Part shown: in pieces, positions 59,237-62,000 of the stretch | How the letters are laid out: each line of letters begins with the position of its first letter | How positions within the stretch are numbered: the first letter of the stretch is position 1 | Assembly: GCF_964340395.1 (NCBI RefSeq) | Contig: NC_135549.1 | Coordinates: 22,037,342 to 22,099,341 of the forward strand | Length of the DNA stretch: 62,000 bases | Reading direction: 5' to 3' | From: Glandiceps talaboti | Taxonomy: Eukaryota > Hemichordata > Enteropneusta > Spengelidae | The notes under the pieces: generated by a model | What the model saw: only the letters and a program-made list of their open reading frames with translations | What the model was told of the DNA's origin: nothing | Databases searched by the model: none | Translations under genes and position numbers: made by a program

Positions 59237-59559
59237 TTAAAACTGCACTAGCCTTAAAGTGGATTTTTTTTTTTTTAAACTCATACTTGTCATATCATAC
59301 ACCCTGAACAGTATTGAATTACCTGTGGGTAAATTTAAAGCAGCTGTACACATTTATGGTATAATACATCCCGTCAAATTGATTTTTTGGTCAACACCCA
59401 AAAATCATGCAATCATGATAATTTCATTCTGTTACTACAATCGACCCCAATTCAATATGTACAATGTCTAATTATTGGTATTTTAATAATTTTCATTGAA
59501 TATATTGTCGGTTGTCAGATTGAAAAATAATATTCCAGTTAGAGCGAGTGCAGCTTTAA
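59237..59559. mobile_element. MITE-like element with TTAAA(A/G)CTGCACT(A/C)GC ends, 323 bp
   Basis: The left end TTAAAACTGCACTAGC (59237-59252) is inverted as GCGAGTGCAGCTTTAA at 59544-59559, 14 of 16 bases matching. The right end with TTCCAGTT inside it matches the elements at 5784-6320 and 35380-35727. The interior is AT-rich with no transposase. If the outer TTAA is a target duplication, the element would belong among TTAA-inserting families; that is inference. Confidence 0.75.
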
Positions 59560-59774
59560 GGTGGCAAGTTAATTTTCATTCCAAGTATAATTGAACCCCA
59601 GGTGTGTGAGTTATTTAAAGACAATAATACTTTTAATGATAATAATAATAATTGTCATATTTATAATATAATACCTAGATGGTGCTGTATAGACTCTAAA
59701 CCATATTATTCCCTCTTCACAGAAATGTTTACCTTTCTGTCATATTCCAGTCTTTCCTTGAAATATTTCTGATA

Positions 59775-60450
59775 CTATTAGTCTTGTCAGATTCTTATGA
59801 ACTTTTAATAAGGAACCCCAAGATAAAGAAATTTTCTTGAAATGTAACCGGGAACCATTAACTTTCCTTTATGGTGTTATGTCCCTGTTTTTAATTAACT
59901 AGTCAGATTTGATTTGCTCAAATGAATCAGAAAATGTACAACCAGCTTTATTGGTCTGAAAATGTAGTATCGCGTACATGTAAACGTAGGATTTACTGTT
60001 TCCAACCTTTACAGTAGGCAGGTAAGGTGGTTGATATTGCAAGCATTCTCTCCACTCAGCCTGTGAACTCAGAGTTATCAAATGTGTTTTGCATGGATTT
60101 GATGTGTAAATGCTATTAGTCTTGTCAGATTCTTATGAACTTTTAATAAGGAACCCCAAGATAAAGAAATTTTCTTGAAATGTAACCGGGAACCATTAAC
60201 TTTCCTTTATGGTGTTATGTCCCTGTTTTTAATTAACTAGTCAGATTTGATTTGCTCAAATGAATCAGAAAATGTACAACCAGCTTTATTGGTCTGAAAA
60301 TGTAGTATCGCGTACATGTAAACGTAGGATTTACTGTTTCCAACCTTTACAGTAGGCAGGTAAGGTGGTTGATATTGCAAGCATTCTCTCCACTCAGCCT
60401 GTGAACTCAGAGTTATCAAATGTGTTTTGCATGGATTTGATGTGTAAATG
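59775..60450. repeat. 338 bp tandem duplication, two near-identical copies
   Basis: CTATTAGTCTTGTCAGATTC at 59775 recurs at 60113, and the copies run to 60112 and 60450 with no difference that I noticed. Identical 60-codon minus-strand frames at 59899-60081 and 60237-60419 show that at least 183 bases are the same at the protein level. It is a very recent duplication or an assembly artefact; those frames have no recognised homologue. Confidence 0.97.
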
Positions 60451-60864
60451 CTGATTGGTTAAATAAGTCACATGATGCCTATATTATGTTAATTGAGTCA
60501 AATTACCTAAGGCTGGATGCAGAAACACAGGTGATATGCTGATTTTATGATAAATTTTCTTTGTGGTGAATAGTTGTAGATTAAAGGCATGGCCAACTCT
60601 ACTGGAATTCATATACTGTATTTCCAGGCTGAGTGGTGAAAAGGCTTGCCAGGTGTACCACCTAGTGTGATATCAATAAAGATTGCTTGGAAAGACAAAT
60701 CTGACTGCCATGAGCATCAAAGGGTTGTTGAATATTTGGCAATATACTGAAGTGATTATGGTGGAGAGGTTCGAGTCACTTATTATGAATACTGTATTTT
60801 GGAGCTAATTAAGTTGGTATACAGTGCACTGAAATAAATTGGTATCAAATTGGAAAAAAACATT

Positions 60865-61180
60865 GACAAGTTTATTTCATTACCTATGAAAAAGAATGTG
60901 ATAGTGACACCTGGTTACTGGTAGCCATATTAGCACCCAGGTGTAGAAAATTGTCTAAAAGTACAAATGACAAGTTTATTTCATTACCTGTGAAAAAGAA
61001 TGTGATAGTGACACCTGGTTACTGGTAGCCATATTAGCACCCAGGTGTAGAAAATTGTCTATAAAAGTACAAATAACAAGTTTGTTTCATTATACATGTA
61101 TGTGAAATCAACATACAAACCTATGAAAAGTGACATCTTGCAGCGAAATTGGTACCCAGGTGTGAAACACTGTCAAATAC
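60865..61180. repeat. 104-106 bp tandem, two good copies and one degraded
   Basis: GACAAGTTTATTTCATTACC starts at 60865 and 60969, and AACAAGTTTGTTTCATTA at 61075. Copies 1 and 2 differ by about one substitution and a TA insertion (GTCTAAAAG to GTCTATAAAAG). Each has two CACCTGG/CCAGGTG words in inverted orientation, allowing a stem. Copy 3 keeps ACCCAGGTGT but is otherwise diverged. Confidence 0.94.
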
Positions 61181-61557
61181 ATACATTCATAGTAGTAGTA
61201 GTATAATAATACAATTTTCTGTATTTAATCAGAAATGCTCTTTACTTGCTGTCTATCCATTGTAACTTGTGTAAAGTGTAAACCTAAAGTAAAGCATTAG
61301 GGTCTTTTGAATGTGCTAAAATTCCCTTTTTTGACTTATAATCACAATTTCTCTCTATTATTATTGGAGATCAGCTGGTCACTTGATTGACTCTATATTT
61401 AACTAATAAACCGTATTGCATGATGCAACAGTTTAGCCAGCTAGACTCGGACATGGAAGTTCTGTTGTTTTCTTTTATTCAGCAACTACATAATTTTTTT
61501 TTTCACGAGAAGAGTAATTTTAGTTGATGTGAAGAGCAGTTGTTGGAATATGAATTG

Positions 61558-61612
61558 TCTAGTGCATTTAAAGCCATGCTTGAAATATATTTCAATCATG
61601 GCTTGCACTAGA
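61558..61612. repeat. 55 bp near-perfect hairpin
   Basis: TCTAGTGCA, a five-base bulge, AGCCATG, one mismatch, then TTGAAATATATTTCAA as the centre, then the inverse to TGCACTAGA. With the bulge excluded, nearly every base pairs. It could be the tip of a foldback transposon or a hairpin RNA; transcription is unknown. Confidence 0.8.
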
Positions 61613-61650
61613 TCATTCATTTTCATTTACATGTTATATGTAAAGCTTAA

Positions 61651-61899
61651 AGGGGAACACAGTGCCATGACTCCTGAGTGCTTATTACATTCATACTTAT
61701 TGCTCATCTAATACATATGCATTTCTCCCAACTCCCATGATGCAGTGTGGTCCACAGCAAAAATCCCAATGACATGCATCATAGGTATAAATTGGTGTTT
61801 CACTAAAATTGCTCATAATGTATGTCATGGGAAATTATGAAATGACTCCCCAGAACCCAAAATTTATGAAAATGCCTTAATTTTCAGTTGTGTTCCCCT
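61651..61899. mobile_element. MITE with TIR AGGGGAACAC flanked by TTAA
   Basis: TTAA (61647-61650) precedes AGGGGAACAC, and GTGTTCCCCT (61890-61899) precedes TTAA (61900-61903). This is a perfect 10-base inverted end with matching TTAA flanks; interior 249 bp, with no transposase. Known: TTAA duplication is the hallmark of piggyBac-type insertion, though the end sequence does not look like a classical piggyBac terminus. Confidence 0.8.
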
Positions 61900-62000
61900 T
61901 TAATGCACCGCAATAATACTATCGAACATGTACGGTATCCTTTTTTTAGCCTTTTACAAATTATTGATCACATTAGAATATTGTTTTAATCATGACAATA

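Noticed and set aside
59899-60419. Two identical 60-codon minus-strand genes
   Set aside because: They are the same chance frame repeated by the 338 bp duplication.

Overview
This is eukaryotic, AT-rich, repeat-dense genomic DNA from an animal, with one recognisable protein-coding gene. The gene is on the + strand. Five exons (11623-11862, 40660-40938, 46436-46553, 48295-48434, 53919-54134) join in frame through canonical GT/AG splice sites. They encode the last ~330 residues of a KLHDC10-type kelch protein, a substrate receptor of cullin-2 ubiquitin ligases. The N-terminal ~110-130 residues and the promoter are not visible and probably lie upstream of base 1. Long introns (one of 28.8 kb), abundant TG/TA/TGTA microsatellites, tRNA-derived SINE-like pieces, short inverted-repeat transposons and frequent ACATGTACATGTA words suggest a marine invertebrate (non-chordate deuterostome or lophotrochozoan). 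That placement is inference; the species cannot be named from this window.

Layout. 1-11622: presumed 5' intron or upstream DNA, with a tandemly amplified SINE head, (TG)n and (TA)n tracts, a ~1 kb minisatellite of 63-64 bp dimers, a TIR element and a long foldback element. 11623-11862: first visible exon. 11863-40659: the very large intron, holding tandem families with periods of about 205, 70, 65, 180 and 120/130 bp, long microsatellites, a SINE-like copy, a second foldback, a TIR element and a hAT-like MITE; I see no nested gene. 40660-54134: four exons separated by introns of 5.5, 1.7 and 5.5 kb. 54135-62000: 3' UTR and downstream DNA with a TIR element, a 338 bp exact-looking tandem duplication, a 104-106 bp tandem, a hairpin and a MITE flanked by TTAA.

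I found no rRNA or tRNA gene, CRISPR array or operon, and no evidence of a novel multi-gene system. What deserves a second look is an insertion loop and an intact BC-box in the KLHDC10-like protein, and several related non-autonomous elements and tandem families that may not be catalogued. Most long open frames elsewhere are by-products of simple repeats.
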